From NCBI GenBank assembly GCA_964518835.1, contig CAZFKU010000056.1:1-9316 (forward strand): DNA of 9,316 nucleotides, in the 5' to 3' direction. Made by a program: the position numbers and the translations under genes. The DNA comes from AB-629-J13 sp964518835. Its GTDB lineage: Bacteria > Fidelibacterota > Marinisomatia > Marinisomatales > AB-629-J13. The notes beneath the pieces were generated by a model. The model saw only the letters and a program-made list of their open reading frames with translations. It searched no databases and was not told where the DNA came from. This document shows, in pieces, positions 7,216-9,316 of this stretch. The first letter of the stretch is position 1. Every line of letters starts with the position of its first letter.

Positions 7216-9316
7216 TTGGTACAAAATAAATATCAGATAATCAATATATTTTCGATTTTGATATGTCTTAACTGGATTTGGGCACATAACGTATCCTTTA
7301 ACCCTCATACTATAACCCAGCCTGACGGGGAGACTATTCAGTGTTTCGTCAGCGGAGATGAATATTTTAACTGGACACATGATAAGAATGGATTTACATT
7401 AATTCAAAATCAAAATGACGGAATTTATTATTATGGAGTGATGGATGGTGAAGAGGTTATTCCTTCAGATATTAAAGTGGGTTCCGTCATCCCAGCCGAT
7501 GCTGGATTAGAACCCTGGGCAGTAATATCCCGACATCTTTACCAAGAAAGAAGGGAATGGTTTTCGCAGGGAATTGACCTCACAACACGGGATGCGCCTA
7601 CCACAGGAACAATAAACAATCTCAATGTTTATATTCGCTTCAGTGATGAATCGGAATTTTCAGATCCCCGCAGTGAACATGACCTGTTATTTAATGATGA
7701 GAATGGATCATCCCTGCTTCATTATTTTGAAGAAGTGTCTTATGACCAACTTCATGTCCATACCCATCATTTTCCGGTCTGCGAAATGTCCACGAATCTT
7801 TCCTATCAGGATGACCATCCCCGCAGTTATTACATGCCTTACAATGCTTCAACTAATCCAAATGGATATACCAATAGTAATCAGCGGGCATACAGAGAGC
7901 AAACGCTATTAAAGCATGCTTTGGAATTTATTGAACCGGAAGTTCCTGAGTCATTGATCATTGATTCAAATAATGACAATTATGTAGATAATGTTACTTT
8001 TTTGGTATATGGTTCTCCTACTGCATGGTCAACACTATTATGGCCCCACCGATGGAGCCTTTATTATTACGATGTTTATATTAATGGTAAGCTGGTAAGC
8101 GACTATAATTTTAATTTGGAAGATGGAGGATATTTTAATGTTGGTACCCTCTGTCATGAATTTTTTCATTCTTTGGGTGCCCCTGACTTATACCATTACG
8201 ATGGCAATGGAGCACCTCAGGCATTGGGAGGTTGGGATATTATGGATGGTGGAGGTGGTGAACCACCAGTATATATGTCTGCATTTATGAAATATAAATA
8301 TGGAGACTGGATTGAGGATTTACCAGTCATTTCAGGTTCCGGTACCTATGAATTATCTCCGCTTCAATCCAGTACAAATAATGCTTACCGGATTAATTCT
8401 CCCAATTCCAGCACGGAATATTTTGTAGTTGAATACCGGAAAAAAGATGGCATCTATGAATCTCAAACGCCGGGGAATGATTCGGGATTACTGGTAACCA
8501 GGGTAAATACTGTTGTGGGTAACGGAAATGCCGATGGACCTCCCGATGAGTTCTATCTTTACCGGGTCAATGGGACCCTCACCCAAAATGGAAATTTTAC
8601 TATGGCACCATTCAATCAATCATCGGGCAGGACGGAAATAAACGATAATACCAACCCTTCCAGTTTTCTCACTAATGGAGATCCCGGAGGACTGAATATT
8701 TTTAATGTAACCGACCCCGGATTGACCATCCAATTCACATTTATGAATGTCCTGCTTCAAGCTGCTTTTATAGATATTGTTGGCGATACAGATGAAGACG
8801 GAGTGATTAATCCCGGGGAAGAATTTTTCTATATTTTTTCCATTGAAAATTCCTCCAATGAAATTCAAGTGAATAATGTTGAAGCAACAGTGTCCAGTGA
8901 ACAGAACATACTTTTACCCAATCCATTATTAAATTTTGGCGATATTCCCGCAGGAGGAATAGAAGCGCAGGAAGTTTTAATTGGAATACCATCAGAATTC
9001 CCCCTTGGGATTGTGGATATAGAATTCTCAATTTCAGGTGAATTTTGGGAAGACGGCAATCTAAACTATTATTCTGATGATGTTACTTTCTCATTTGAGG
9101 TTTCTTTAAATCAGATCGGTTGGCCCATCGAAACCATCAACCAAATCGAGTCATCCCCTGCAGTTCTGGATATCGATGGTGATGGTATGACAGAGGTGAT
9201 TTACGGTGAATATGGTGGATTGGTTCACATGGTGGATGAATTGGGCAATGAACAGCCCGGGTTCCCGGTCAATCTGGACAATGACATCTGGGGTTCTCCT
9301 GCAGTAGCAGATATGG
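7216..9316 (+). CDS. Secreted M6-family (immune inhibitor A-like) metalloprotease, 3' end outside window
   Basis: About 700 codons are visible and the frame is open at the right edge. A TTG start with a good ribosome site gives a signal peptide (residues ~8-23, ending I-W-A). A propeptide typical of M6 proteases follows: Q-P-D-G, then S-G-D-E, then D-K-N-G-F (about 35-60). The catalytic region has D-N-D-N-Y-V-D-N-V (254-262), L-W-P-H, the zinc motif H-E-F-F-H-S-L-G-A-P-D-L-Y (314-326: His314, Glu315, His318, with Asp324 in the extended motif) and a Met-turn-like W-D-I-M-D (Met343). After it come beta domains, including one with D-E-D-G-V-I-N-P-G-E (526-535) that resembles a domain in the S8 protease. 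At 646-664 an FG-GAP/VCBS-type repeat starts (S-S-P-A-V-L-D-I-D-G-D-G), and a second begins at S-P-A-V-A-D at the edge. A sorting domain further right is likely but not seen. It follows a terminator, so it probably has its own promoter. Confidence 0.93.
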   Translation, partial: MVQNKYQIINIFSILICLNWIWAHNVSFNPHTITQPDGETIQCFVSGDEYFNWTHDKNGFTLIQNQNDGIYYYGVMDGEEVIPSDIKVGSVIPADAGLEPWAVISRHLYQERREWFSQGIDLTTRDAPTTGTINNLNVYIRFSDESEFSDPRSEHDLLFNDENGSSLLHYFEEVSYDQLHVHTHHFPVCEMSTNLSYQDDHPRSYYMPYNASTNPNGYTNSNQRAYREQTLLKHALEFIEPEVPESLIIDSNNDNYVDNVTFLVYGSPTAWSTLLWPHRWSLYYYDVYINGKLVSDYNFNLEDGGYFNVGTLCHEFFHSLGAPDLYHYDGNGAPQALGGWDIMDGGGGEPPVYMSAFMKYKYGDWIEDLPVISGSGTYELSPLQSSTNNAYRINSPNSSTEYFVVEYRKKDGIYESQTPGNDSGLLVTRVNTVVGNGNADGPPDEFYLYRVNGTLTQNGNFTMAPFNQSSGRTEINDNTNPSSFLTNGDPGGLNIFNVTDPGLTIQFTFMNVLLQAAFIDIVGDTDEDGVINPGEEFFYIFSIENSSNEIQVNNVEATVSSEQNILLPNPLLNFGDIPAGGIEAQEVLIGIPSEFPLGIVDIEFSISGEFWEDGNLNYYSDDVTFSFEVSLNQIGWPIETINQIESSPAVLDIDGDGMTEVIYGEYGGLVHMVDELGNEQPGFPVNLDNDIWGSPAVADM

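Noticed and set aside
7625..7912. Plus-strand open frame inside the M6 protease region
   Set aside because: It overlaps the M6 frame, which has conserved propeptide and catalytic motifs across the same stretch; this frame is Met/Ile/Cys-rich noise.
8620..9059. Three overlapping minus-strand open frames under the M6 protease
   Set aside because: They overlap one another and the M6 coding frame, and none shows a domain or ribosome site.

Overview
The window is a piece of a bacterial chromosome coding for large exported proteins, all on the + strand. The base composition is AT-rich (roughly 40% G+C by eye, not counted). The three genes whose 3' ends are visible all finish in a C-terminal domain with the P-N-P-F-N signature, followed by a 'target by beta-strands' module and a terminal lysine. 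This is the pattern of type IX secretion (T9SS) type A sorting domains / FlgD-like Ig domains. Together with the S8 and M6 proteases and the FG-GAP-type repeats, it points to the Fibrobacterota-Chlorobiota-Bacteroidota side of the tree. A Marinimicrobia/Neomarinimicrobiota-, Calditrichota- or Ignavibacteria-like genome is the most likely source. That placement is inference from domain style; no marker gene is present.

Layout: (1) 3-281, the last ~92 codons of a gene entering from the left, containing a sorting domain. (2) 310-4074, a 1254-residue secreted multidomain protein with a signal peptide, a D-S-W-G-D-G-W-N-G domain, a Cys-containing beta domain, four tandem ~143-residue repeats, a Gly-Trp-Asn/Gly-Tyr-Trp double module, an F-D-V-R-F module and a sorting domain. 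(3) 4078-7059, a 993-residue subtilisin-like (S8) protease with a complete catalytic triad, whose last ~370 residues are the same cassette that ends gene 2. (4) A strong rho-independent terminator at about 7087-7125. (5) 7216 to the window end, an M6 (immune inhibitor A-like) metalloprotease starting at TTG, open at the right edge where FG-GAP/VCBS-type repeats begin.

The first three genes are close together (28-nt and 3-nt gaps) with no terminator between them, so they probably form one transcription unit ending at the hairpin. The M6 gene probably starts a new unit. The theme is export of surface or extracellular proteins: one adhesin-like or structural repeat protein and two proteases, two or three of them carrying T9SS-type tails. 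A role in degrading extracellular protein, or in processing co-exported surface proteins, is plausible but not shown by the sequence. I saw no RNA genes, CRISPR arrays, insertion sequences or phage genes. The only gap above 100 bases (7060-7215) holds the terminator and an AT-rich leader.
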